64,000 nt of DNA, from positions 57,501 to 121,500 of the forward strand of contig JAVGVS010000687.1 in the NCBI GenBank assembly GCA_032718565.1, in the 5' to 3' direction. How positions within the stretch are numbered: position 1 is the first letter of the stretch; each line of letters begins with the position of its first letter. This document shows, piece after piece, positions 22,794 to 32,914 of this stretch. Made by a program: the position numbers and the translations under genes. Under the pieces are notes generated by a model. It had not been told where the DNA came from. It saw nothing but the letters and a program-made list of their open reading frames with translations, and made no database searches. Origin of the DNA: Distichodus sexfasciatus (Eukaryota; Chordata; Actinopteri; Characiformes; Distichodontidae).

Positions 22794-23430
22794 TATGGCA
22801 CAATACCACTTTTTATGTCCGATACGATACCGATATTATAAATTGGATACCTGCCGATACGATACAAATCTGATATAGTCTCTGAGTCGTTTTTAAAAAA
22901 GAAAATAATGCTTTAAAAATGTCTGAATACATGACGTAATGTTTAAGGAAATACTTGACTTAAATACTGTTTTCCAAACTAAAACAATGTAATAATTACA
23001 CACCCATATGTATATGCTAAATTATTTATTATTAAAATAACATCTAAAAAATTATTCATTTAAACACAGTTGTGTAATTTAGTGACGCTCCCTAATCCTG
23101 CAGTGCTAAAACCATCAGGAACACAGAGATTATGAGTGAGAGCTGGTGTTGTTAAGGAAATTAAACAGTATAATGGTGTGATGTGCTTTTGGGGTTGTAG
23201 CGTGTTGTGTTGTTTGTTCTGCTCAGTCATATCAATATGTAGGAGTTAGTGTACATATTGAACAATAAACCAGCTTTACCACAGTAACACTTCCCATGCA
23301 GAACAAATTGAGCGTGCACGGATTTACAGATCAGCTCCATAGATCGGCCCAATGCCACCGATACCCGATCCAGCTGTTTGAGTCGTTATTGGACCGATAT
23401 CTGACCCACGTATCGAATCGGTGCCATCTC
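22794..23430 (+). mobile_element. DNA transposon-like element D1, long copy
   Basis: The left end is 'aatatggcacaataccact' and the right end 'cgaatcggtgccatctc', whose reverse complement begins 'gagatggcaccgattcg'. The ends therefore form imperfect terminal inverted repeats about 640 bp apart. The sub-terminal sequence is full of 'cgatacc/ggtatcg' motifs. Related copies are the left end at 3097 and an internally deleted one at 58418-58670. No transposase is encoded. Confidence 0.55.
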
Positions 23431-23495
23431 TTGTTTTTAACAAGAAAATGTCATTGTTCTGGTGCTTAAAGAATATGAGTCTGATGAGTCTAACT

Positions 23496-23692
23496 GGGGC
23501 AGTTGGTAGTGTAGCGGTTAGGGAGTTGGCCCGGACCGGTAAAGGTACCACTGAGGTATTCATCAGCAAGGCACTGTCCCCAAGCACTGCCCCCATTTTC
23601 CTATTTGCAAAATTTAATGACACATTAAAGGTACATTTAAGGTGTGTGCTGCTCTGTGCTGTGTTCACAATGAAAAATAATCACTTGCTTAA
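23496..23692 (+). mobile_element. SINE family S1 (copy 4)
   Basis: The head 'ggcagttggtagtgtagcgg', the linker 'aaaggtaccactgaggtatt' and the 3' end 'gtgttcacaatgaaaaataa' are present. A Tc1-like terminal remnant ('cttttgactggcagta') follows at about 23741-23756. Confidence 0.7.
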
Positions 23693-23759
23693 ATGCTTAA
23701 CACAAAAATCAGAAGTTTATGAAATAAATAAGTATTAAAAAGCTTTTGACTGGCAGTAT

Positions 23760-24704
23760 AAAATTCAATATAATACTACTAACATTAATTTGACTGACAA
23801 CTTTTGGGAATGTTTCAAGTGGGAACTGGATTAAAAGTTTGTTAGCAGAGAGTACGGCCATTAGCCAAAAATGTGGACATGTTTTTCTGCTGTGAAATAA
23901 ACATTTAAAAAATACACCAACCCTCCCTCAAATCAAACTACACACAAAAAACACAGTTATTATTCATGCATCATGTTTCCCTTCAAGACAAACTGATATC
24001 AGATACACACAAATAAGGAAGAACTTAAGTTTCCGGGTGAGGAAACGACAATATTTCAGGATAAACAGCAGCAACACAACGCCCTGTGCAACTAACAGCC
24101 AAATCAGCAGCGCATGGACAAGTCATAAATTAGCCTCTCAGACAGGCTGCCTAGTATTTAAAACACATATTTTAAAACGTTTACTCCAGCAAAGTGGTAA
24201 CGTGAAATGTAAGGCAAGTGGCAGTGGAATTGGTTTGGGAAGAAATCTAAGTGGTTCAATTAAAAACCTAATGCAGGTCACCTTTTCCAGTGTTTCCCAA
24301 CTTAATTAATATGAAAATAACAGATGTTTTTTTAAAAGTAAAAGTCACAATTATTTCTGCTTAGTGTTTCAAAGTCAAAGTAAACTTTAGTGTCATCTCT
24401 GGCTCCAGTTTTAACAATGCAAAGAACAAGAACAAGGAACAAAGAAGGTACACAGAATAAGCAACATATAAATAGAATTTAAAATATACACTTTAAACTA
24501 GAGGTAGAACGAGAGACGATTAGGATGCAGTATTCAGCCTACAATTATGGTCATTGAGTTGACTTTTACGTTGAATGTGCATGCGATCAGTAACAGTTTC
24601 AATATGAAAATTTCTATGAAATAAAACAGCATCTCTTATAAAGTCTGAACTAACCGTTTCGTAGCATGAGGTGCATCAATACATAACAAATTTAACATTT
24701 TTTG
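23760..24704. other. Intergenic stretch, nothing recognised
   Basis: AT-rich sequence with one 90-codon open frame (24037-24309 plus) that shows no family signature. Confidence 0.45.
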
Positions 24705-24965
24705 GACCAATTTCCCAGTCGTGGATTAAGCCTAGTCCTAGATTAGGCTTAAATTTGAATGGTAAATCTACTTTGGTCCTACAATTTAGTCCAAGACTAG
24801 GCATAATCCATAAGATACCTTCTTAAAATTTGGTTGGAGGGCTAGGTATGACAAGCATAATAAGTACTGACACAACGGGCTGGTTTCTCACTCATGGATT
24901 AAGCCTGGTCTTGGACTAAGATGTAATACCAATGGAGATTTAGCATTCAAACTCAAAGTAAACGA
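24705..24965. mobile_element. Foldback family F1, two adjoining copies
   Basis: One copy at about 24712-24815 runs from 'ccaatttcccagtcgtgga' to 'actaggcataatccataag'. Part of another, from 'gggctggtttctcactcat', lies at 24889-24965. Confidence 0.55.
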
Positions 24966-25179
24966 AAGGCCCAAATGTATAAAAAATATATATGTTCATA
25001 AAAATATCTATATATGTGTAAACAGGCCCTAAAGCTATTCCTAAATTCATGTTCCTCTTGCTATTTTTGCATTTCCACATATTTATTCTTTCCTTGCACA
25101 GAAAGCTATAGCCAAATCAAACACCGGTCACGAGGCCACCAGTTTGGTATTAATTTATATTTTATTGTGTATGTGGATG

Positions 25180-25490
25180 AAAAGAAACACCTCTCTCTCT
25201 CTCTCTCTTAATGTAATTACTCACAAGTGATTCCAACTAAACGCCGACTGTAACTGTGTCATTTTTTTAGTGCCTGGTCACTCTGAGCCTTAAACGTTCT
25301 CTCCACCCTCTTTTTCTAAATGTGTGTGTGTGTGTGTGTGTGTGTTTTAACACCACAGTGTTACAAGACTGCTAGGTCCCAATGTTTGCTGACTAGGCAG
25401 TGCAGGTCAAAAAACAAGCTCCATATTTAGAATTTCTCTGTCTTTCTTTCTGTCTTTTCATCCCCCACTCCATCCCCAAATATTCAAATA

Positions 25491-25530
<40 letters not shown>

Positions 25531-25780
25531 ACACTGTCTGTTTTCACGCCGTTGACAGACATTCTCTGGACACCTTCAATCTTTCTCACCACAAATCCCA
25601 GATTTCTTCTCTCTCCTAAACCATGGCTGTCAGCTGATGATGTCACACAGTTCTGGAATGAGGGTCTTCTTATTGGTTACCACAGCAATGGACACAACAG
25701 TGTAGAACAGGATGATCTGCATTTGTGTGTGTGTGTGTATGTGTGGGTCTGTGTGCGCGTGTGTGTGTGCGTGACTGTTT
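25180..25780. repeat. Group of CT, TG and TC microsatellites
   Basis: CT run 25191-25209, TG run 25321-25345, TC run about 25495-25529, TG-rich 25723-25774. Open frames that run through them are artefacts. Confidence 0.85.
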
Positions 25781-26560
25781 AAATAGGAACGCAGACATTA
25801 CCCAACCAAAAAATGCAGTTCTGACCAGAAAAATTTGTTAAAATAAAGTAAATATTTAACCCATTTCTTCACAAGAAACAAAATCAATACTTTTTCTCAT
25901 TTTTCAATTTTTTTTTAGAATAAATGTATAGTTTTTTATTTATATATTACTTAAACTTAAACTAACTTATTTTTGTGTGTATCATTTTTCACTTTGCCCA
26001 AATAATATTTTAAATAAATGTAACAATTAAATGTAAAACCTAAATGTAAGATGAAAGTACTTGCATAGTATATATAAAATAAAGCAAATTAATGTGATTT
26101 ATAGTTTACTTAAATTTAAATGTAAAAAAAATTGTGAAATATTTATGTTAAAATGAGGTGAATTTTGTCCATTCTTGCATTTGAAACAAAAGTGTTGGGT
26201 AATTTTTCTGATGTTCCAGATAATATTTTGTGAGGAGTAAATTTTAAAATAATACATAAGTTTAAAATGTAATTAAATTAATTTAATTAAAGTAAACTAT
26301 ATCGAAAACTTCTAGGGTTAGAGTTAGGCTTACCATTTAAAGTAAACTATAAAAACACTTAAATGAAATGTATATAGTGTTAGTGTCATATAAAGTTGGG
26401 GTTAAAATTAAAGTTAACTATAAATGCATTTAAATGATATTCATATGGTGTTTCATTACTCATCATTCAAATTCATTGCTATTGCAATTAGAGACCTATA
26501 TATTTGCTCATTTCAGGTTAAAACTATATTTAAATATAGTTTTTAAAATATAATTTGGGT
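25781..26560. other. Very AT-rich stretch, no gene
   Basis: The stretch consists largely of 'aaatgtaaatg', 'aaagtaaacta' type short motifs with weak internal repetition. Nothing else was recognised. Confidence 0.5.
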
Positions 26561-27214
26561 TCATTCAAGTTCCTCAAATTTGATCTCTTTTTGGTGCAGT
26601 TCTCTGAGTGCCGTAATGTCATAATTTAGTTCTCGAACTCTATAACAATTTAACACTTGGCAGGAGCTCGTTACACACACACACACACACACACACACCA
26701 CTGGGCTGATCCCAGCTTGGCCCGGTGCTTGTAAAAGTCTCATAAAATCGGCCCACGCTGGCCAAGCAGCACACACACCATCACACACACACACATACAC
26801 ACACCACAGTAACTCACCACACACTCTCCCCATGCAAATATTAAAGCTGAATATATTGTGGGAATATTTATTTATATTTTATAACTTGTACTGATAACAC
26901 ACAACACACACACATACTTATACTGTAGCTGTTTGGAGTATGGGAAAATTAAGGATCAAGCTTTTTTGCTCAAACAACCCACATTGGCCTTGAAGGACAC
27001 TTGCATTAAAACACATGCACACATACACATTTATACAGGCAAAGCTGTCAATACTATTTAATAGAATACAATGGTGCCTTGAGTTTAGGAGTGTGAGAAA
27101 GGGAAGCAGCAGGACACCTGCACTGATAAAACACACATTTTAATTAAAGGGAGTCAGACATGCGTAGGTCTCACAATGGGCGGACTGACCATGCAAAAAC
27201 AAAATAAAGCTAGA
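26561..27214. other. Intergenic, CA runs and one exon-like minus-strand stretch
   Basis: CA runs lie at 26673-26698 and 26770-26805. On the minus strand 26665-26561 is open and encodes a charged helix-like peptide ('VRELNYDITALRELHQKE') ending in a stop. I could not tie it to a family or to a convincing splice acceptor, so it is not called a gene. Confidence 0.35.
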
Positions 27215-27650
27215 AGTTGGGTGTCTGGGAAAGGAAAAACACTGCTATAATTTTTGTAACCCTTTTCACACTATGTTTTAATCGATATGTTATAATAGAT
27301 TTATAAGCTGTACTGTACTTTGCTAGACCTTTTCCTTTTTGTTTAACCCACACGTTAACCTGAGAAATATTGGTGGCGAAGACCCCTCGCCAGTTCAAGG
27401 CTAGTAGATAATGGTTGCGCGGCTAAGGAGTGTGTTTTTGCATACAAAATTTATTTAGAGATAAGTACAGAATGTGGGTTGTGGTTTAGGTAAGAACGCG
27501 TATAAGAGTACGACCAAAAAGCCAGATCGGGGGGGAATTCCTCCAGGACTGGCAAGCATTGTTTGATTGTTCTGAATTGTTGGTGATTTGGAAATAAAAC
27601 TTTGCCCACTACAAATTCCTGCTGTGAATCTTATTTTTTAATGTGCTTGA
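27215..27650 (+). mobile_element. Possible solo LTR
   Basis: The stretch starts near 'tgtctgggaaaggaaaaa', has a TATA-like 'gcgtataagagtacg' (about 27497), then 'aataaaactttgcccact' (about 27593) and 'ctgctgtgaatctt' after it. The order TATA-like, poly(A) signal, then a short end resembles a retroviral-type LTR of about 420 bp. Matching target duplications and a second copy were not found, so this is tentative. Confidence 0.25.
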
Positions 27651-27689
27651 AGACTTTTCTCCACCACAAATAGCACTCGTAAATGCCAG

Positions 27690-27880
27690 TGACCGTAAAC
27701 ACACGCTCACACACACACATACATACAAATGCAGGCAGACAGTAAAGCATGCACTCACACACACACACACACACAAATATGCACACATATACACACACAC
27801 ACAGACAGGTGGACACAGGTATACAGAGGACTGTGCATCCAAACACACACACACGCACACACACACTCAAACACAGAAGA
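27690..27880. repeat. CA-rich compound microsatellite
   Basis: CA repeats broken by CATA and CAGG units. All frames through it are low-complexity. Confidence 0.9.
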
Positions 27881-28174
27881 GTTACACTCATGAACATTCA
27901 CTCGACTGTTCTTCGCTTTATTAAATATATGTTAAATAACAACACGTCATGACGGTTCTTTTAAACATTTCATTTTAATTTTGAAGATGTTACAGGTACA
28001 ACCGCCATCAAACCAAAACCAACACAATTTTTCTGTTTCGGGGGAAGTATGTTCTTAAAAACGCTAACCCTCCCGAACATCATACACACAAACATTATTG
28101 TTATTCATGTTTACATTCACTGCAAACTGATATGCATTACACACAAATCAGTTGGAACTTAGGTTTCCAGGTAG

Positions 28175-28258
28175 GTACTTGGTCCAGGACCAGGACTTGA
28201 ACTGGTGACTTTCTGAACACAGGGCCAACTCTCCAACCATTACACCTCCAGGGCCTTT
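28175..28258 (-). mobile_element. SINE family S1 head fragment (inverted)
   Basis: On the minus strand the sequence shows 'gtgtaatggttggagagttg', 'cagaaagtcaccagttcaag' and 'tcctggtcctgga', the tRNA-like head with box B. The body is missing. Confidence 0.5.
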
Positions 28259-28289
28259 AGGGAAGACTGCGACCTGAACAAAGATTTAT

Positions 28290-28950
28290 ATTTTTAACTA
28301 AACAGTGTTGAATTGACACCTAATAGGCACATCACAGCACACTCTTTGCAGCTGCAAGATGGAGTCCATCACCAACTCCAGTTTGATTTGGGGAAGTTGG
28401 TGGCGTAACGGTAGGGTGTTCGCCCTGTGATCAGAAGGTTGCGGGTTTGAATCCAGGGCCAGTAAAGTTATCACTGAGGTACACATGAGCAAGGTACAGG
28501 TACTGTTCCTTGGGCACTTTTTAGCTGCCCACTGCTCCTTCACAGATAAATGCAGAGGTCACATTTCATTGTGGTGCAATGTGTGCTGTGCTGTGGTGTG
28601 TTCACAATGGCAAATAATCACTCACGTTGTTAAGAAAATGGCATTCTCTTTCCCTATTTGGATGGAGCCCACCTTGGCCAAGATAGAAGCTAGTATTTAT
28701 AAAAATGCTATCACTTTGATACAATATTTACCAAAATGTATGTCTCCAAAAAGCAAATCTCTCTGTCTTTACTTCCAAAACATCACTGAAATCTCATTCT
28801 CAAACCTCAAGTGACATTACATTGTTGAAAAATGTTTCATACCAATTTTAACATCATGTTTTACATTTTTAAGCATGAATATGAAGTTATTACTTGCTGG
28901 AATAGCAAATATGAACATACAGTATATACTGTACACATACACACACACAC
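28290..28950. mobile_element. hAT-like repeat H2 (copy 3), interrupted by a SINE
   Basis: The left part ('gaattgacacctaataggc', 'ctttgcagctgcaagatgg') and the right part ('gcccaccttggccaagatag', 'caagtgacattacattgttg') line up with the uninterrupted copy at 12232-12790. The S1 SINE at 28391-28625 lies between them. Confidence 0.5.
28391..28625 (+). mobile_element. SINE family S1 (copy 6), best-preserved
   Basis: It contains, in order: the head 'gttggtggcgtaacggtag', box B 'gcgggtttgaatccagg', the linker 'tcactgaggtacacatgag', 'cactttttagctgcccactg', 'aaatgcagaggtcacattt', 'gtgctgtgctgtggtgtg' and the end 'cacaatggcaaataatcact'. It is a good reference copy for the family. Confidence 0.8.
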
Positions 28951-29030
28951 ATACACATACAAACATGTACACACATATATATATACACACATGCAGAGTT
29001 CATACACACACGCACACACACACACACAAT
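28930..29030. repeat. CA-rich microsatellite
   Basis: CA with ATAC and TATA interruptions. Confidence 0.9.
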
Positions 29031-29287
29031 GAGACCAGAAAAGACGTCCTACTGTTCAGGGTCGTTTTAGAGCTGCGTGTGGTAAAAGTGTTGAATAATT
29101 CAGAAAGTTATTAATGTTTTACACTGAAGTCTCCCAGAAACCAGAGACTGCAATTTCACTCTCACTACACCTCTCCTCCCACTCTCACCCTATCTTCCCT
29201 GCCTGTGTCTTTCAGCCAGCGAACACACAAGCATTCCTTTACCAAACAAACGCGGTTGAAAGTTGTATAATGTGGTGAGAGAGAGAC

Positions 29288-29332
<45 letters not shown>

Positions 29333-29851
29333 CGATGAGTATGGTATAAAGGAGTTTATTCTGGAAGGATGTGGGATGAAATTTCCTGGATTACCAAAAA
29401 AGACTCTGAAACTGAAATAGATCAGCTTTTGGCACGGAAGCAAAGGGAGAGAGAGAGAGAAAGAGAGAGCGTGAAAGAGAGAGATGAAACCAATCCACTC
29501 TGTGTGAGTTTGTGTGTGTGTGGGTTTGTGTGTGTTAGAAACACAACTCATTCTGACCACAATCTTTTCCCCCAGTGTTCCAGAAAGTGACTCTTCTAGT
29601 TTTATTCTAGTGGAAACTTTTCCACAAGTTTCATTAGGAACAAATTTGCCATTTCGCTCCAAACTTCATTTCCCTTAACCACAACAATTACTACATTACC
29701 CATAAGGCAGCAGCAGTGGTAAGACTTGGGTCTGCTCTACATCAGGACCAGATGGTCACAAACCCAAGTTGACTGATTGCTGCTGTTCTAGCCCTGGAAT
29801 GCACACACACATGAACACACTCTCTCTCTCACACACACACCATTCCATATT
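29031..29851. other. Intergenic stretch with GA and TG runs
   Basis: GAGA-rich runs occur at about 29275-29333 and 29448-29482, and a TG run at about 29505-29531. The 165-codon minus-strand frame across it is built on these runs and is not called as a gene. Confidence 0.55.
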
Positions 29852-30165
29852 TGGCATTTAGCAGATTCAGAGCAACTTCAGGATAAAGGTTTTGGTCAGG
29901 GGATAGAACCCATGATCTCTTGGTCGAAAGACGAGTATACAAACCACTAGAAGACCACCCCATATTTACGAGATGACTTCTCTACATTGTCTAGTGCTGG
30001 AGGTAGGATTCGAACCCACAACCTCTTGGTTCAGAGACGAGTGTCCAAACCACTAGACCACCACCAACCCTGATTTAGGAGATGCTCTTATCAAGGGTGA
30101 CTTCCCTACCGTCCTGAAGGACCCCATGATGGTAGAGCTGAAGGTAGGATTCCCACCTCCAGTTT
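29852..30165 (-). mobile_element. SINE family S2, two or three copies in a row
   Basis: On the minus strand two heads with box B appear ('gatcatgggttctatcccc' near 29910 and 'gttgtgggttcgaatccta' near 30015), each followed by parts of the 'taagagcatct' tail. A third partial unit ('ggtaggattcccacctcc' on plus) ends near 30165. It looks like serial insertion or local duplication. Confidence 0.6.
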
Positions 30166-30275
30166 GCCCAGTTCTGTTAGGGCCGAGATATACTTAAAGC
30201 TCAGAGCGCTTACGCACACGCATCACGGCTGCCACGCGTTCTCAGCGTTCTTTTGACACGTCCTTGGAGCACGTC

Positions 30276-30442
30276 GTCAGCAGTTTAACGGTTAAGGAGT
30301 TGGCCACATGTTCGGAGGGTCTGAGGTACTCATGAGCAAGGTACCAAGAAGAGACGTGCCCACTGCTCCTTCACGGATGGGTCAAATTTTGGTTGTGGTG
30401 AACTGTGTGCTGTGCTGTGTTCACAATGACAAATAATCACTG
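30276..30442 (+). mobile_element. SINE family S1 (copy 7)
   Basis: 'cagtttaacggttaaggagt', 'ctgaggtactcatgagcaag', 'tccttcacggatgggtcaaa' and 'cacaatgacaaataatcact' are present. A short part of the middle is deleted. Confidence 0.7.
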
Positions 30443-31189
30443 GTTTCACATGATGCAATAATTGACTTTTGTCTCTTTTTCCTGGAAAATATATATATAA
30501 GGAGTTGGACTGCCACAAAACTTTTGCCATGTTTTAGATATTCTCTGATCTCATTTCTGTCAGGTGTTTGGTGAGTTTGACGTGCAGAAATAGCCGAGTG
30601 GTCACTAAGGAGTCTGTGTTCCCAATTTTGGGTCTGTGGGGAGAAGTGAGGAGGCAAAGGGCCTAAATTAAGGAGTGTAATCTCTAGTGAGCGCTGAGCT
30701 TTCTCACATCCAGACAATGGACATCTTACACTCTCATTAACGTCAGGCCTCCACTGGGTTAGTTTTAGCTCTGCTCCCTTTCTGACCACAGAAACCTTGT
30801 GTGGGATATTTATGAGCTTGTTTACCCTCTCGACCCAGCCGTGATGAGTGTACACTGTAAAAACCTCACTCCATGTTTTACAGAAAGAATGACATGACTC
30901 TGTGCTCCAAAAAATACAGGACGCTCATTCTCATGAATTAACTCAACTCACTGTAGAGTTTTTGAATTAATAATAATTTTTAGATCTATGTGGGTTTTTG
31001 CATAATTTTTGATTAGGAATAATTACACATGTGAGTCTAAAATGTGCAACTTCTGCTCAATTCAAACACATTTTTATGCTTAAATCGTTTACGTTTGTAA
31101 ACTTAAATGATTTAAGACAATTTTCAGTGGTCATTTTACTCAGACTTCACTGCAATCTAATGCACATCAAATGAAAAACTCAGACTCTC
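30443..31189. other. Intergenic stretch, nothing recognised
   Basis: Ordinary AT-rich sequence. The 144-codon minus-strand frame (30421-30855) partly overlaps the SINE and shows no family signature. Confidence 0.45.
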
Positions 31190-31518
31190 TTTCTTTCCTT
31201 CTTTCTTTATCTCTTTGTGTTTCTTTCTCTCTCCCTCTCTTTCCCTGTCTGTCCCTTTCTCTTTCTTTCTTTCTTGCTCTTTTGTTCTCTCTCTTGTTGC
31301 CCTCTTCCTCATGTTTTCTCTCTTTCTCTCTCTCTCGCTCTCTTTTTCTTTCTTTCCTTCTCTTTCTTTCTCTCTCTTGGTCTCATTCTCTTTATCCCTC
31401 TCTCTCTCTCTCTTTCTCTCTCCTTTCTTTCTTTCTTTCTTTCTCTTGATGCCTTCTCCCTCATGCTGTCTCCCTGTCTGTCTTGCTCTCACTCTCACAC
31501 TCTCTTTTTCTTTCTTTT
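31190..31518. repeat. CTTT/CT-rich polypyrimidine tract, left part
   Basis: The tract is built of TTTC, TCTC and CTTT units on the plus strand. It ends abruptly at the LINE fragment starting near 31519 and resumes after it at 32411. Confidence 0.9.
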
Positions 31519-32410
31519 AACGAGGGAGGAGTTGCACATGTTAGAGGATTTTTGTAGGGGCAAGGAGAGTCCGGACTGCAGGGACCCCTTTCCAATTTTA
31601 ACTCGAGTTTTAGTGGGGTATACTGGTACGTACTTACAGTGGGACACTTTGTATTTATTGGGTCCAAAAGCCACAAGTGGCAAACATTTGTATAGAGCGT
31701 GTGTTGTGTCTTTTAACAAAAAGTCCTTGGATAAGAGGGTGGATACATCCTGGCGAGATGTTTTAAAATTGGTGAAACTTCTAGACCACAATGGCGAGCG
31801 CTGTATAAGTCACCATTAACAAAAAAAAGCTGGTGATCTGCAATGGCGCATTCTGCATGGTGCAGTTGCAGTGAATGCTTTTATTGCTGTGTTGAACCCT
31901 GGGACAGACCAAGGGTGCCCCTTTTGCTCTTTGAGGGAGACTGTGTTTCATGCCTTCATGCAATGTCAGCGGTTGTGCCCCTTTTTTGTTCTCTTGACAA
32001 GTTTGTTCTCTAAGTTTAATGAATGTTTTTGGGTTTTAAATATGTGCAGAAGCATCGTTTTAAATGTCAACTTCTAAATTTTCTGTTAGGCCAAGCAAAG
32101 ATGGCAATCTATATTAGCTGCAAAAGGAGGGTTGAGCAAAATGTGAATACTGATCTTTCACTGCTGTTTTCTACTCTGGTGAAGTCTCATGTGTTGATTG
32201 ATTTCTAGTTTTATACGTCTATGAAGAATCTTGATGATTTTGTTCAAAGATGGTGTTACAACAATGTCTTGTGTGAGACTGAAAATGAACAGCTGCAGTT
32301 TGCACATTTTTGGCGTATGAACCTTGTGACTTACTTTTTCTTGATGTTATTGTGACACATTGATGTTGATGTACCTCTAGGAATGTAATAAAGGTTTTTG
32401 CAAATTCAAA
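31519..32410 (+). mobile_element. 5'-truncated Tx1/L1-type LINE, 3' end
   Basis: The fragment encodes, in broken frames, the C-terminal part of a LINE ORF2. A block ending 'DVLKLVKLLDHNG' is followed after a stop and shift by 'DLQWRILHGAVAVNAF', then the zinc ribbon 'CPFCSLRETVFHAFMQC' (CX2CX7HX4C), then 'NFLLGQAKMAIYIS'. This order is typical of the region after the reverse transcriptase in Tx1-clade LINEs of fish. Reverse transcriptase and endonuclease are missing, so the copy is strongly 5'-truncated and dead. The 3' end has AATAAA at about 32386 just before the junction with pyrimidine repeat. Confidence 0.72.
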
Positions 32411-32537
32411 AATTATTTTTCTTTCCTTTCTTTCTTTTTCTTACTTTATTTAGTTTTCTTTCTTTTTCTCTCTTTTGCTACCCTCTTTTTCATGTTCTCT
32501 CTTTTTCCATCTCTTTCCCTTACTCTCTCCTATCCAT

Positions 32538-32568
<31 letters not shown>

Positions 32569-32820
32569 ATCTCTCTCTTTATCTCTCTCTGCGCCTTTCT
32601 CTTTGTTTCTTTTTTCTTACCCTGTTTAGAGTTTTTCCCTTCCTTCTCTGTATTTTTCATCCTTTCTTTAGTTCTTTCATTATCCGTCCTTTTCTTACAT
32701 TCTTTAGACTTCTTTCTTTCTCTTTTTCTTTCTTTCCTTCTTGCTTTCTTTCTACCATTAACATTCTTTCTTTCTGTCTCCCTCTCTTTTTTTGTCTCTC
32801 TGTCTCTCCAACAGTGTTCC
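32411..32820. repeat. CTTT-rich polypyrimidine tract, right part
   Basis: Same composition and units as 31190-31518. The two appear to be halves of one microsatellite split by the LINE. Confidence 0.88.
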
Positions 32821-32877
32821 CTCTGTGTGTGACCTGGTTTCACGGTAACAGTAGAACGCTGCTGAAACAAAAACGTG

Positions 32878-32879
<2 letters not shown>

Positions 32880-32912
<33 letters not shown>
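32880..32912. repeat. (TG)n microsatellite
   Basis: About 30 bases of pure TG. Confidence 0.9.

Positions 32913-32914
<2 letters not shown>

Noticed and set aside
29165..29662. 165-codon minus-strand open frame
   Set aside because: It runs through GA and TG repeats and lacks any family signature or splice context.
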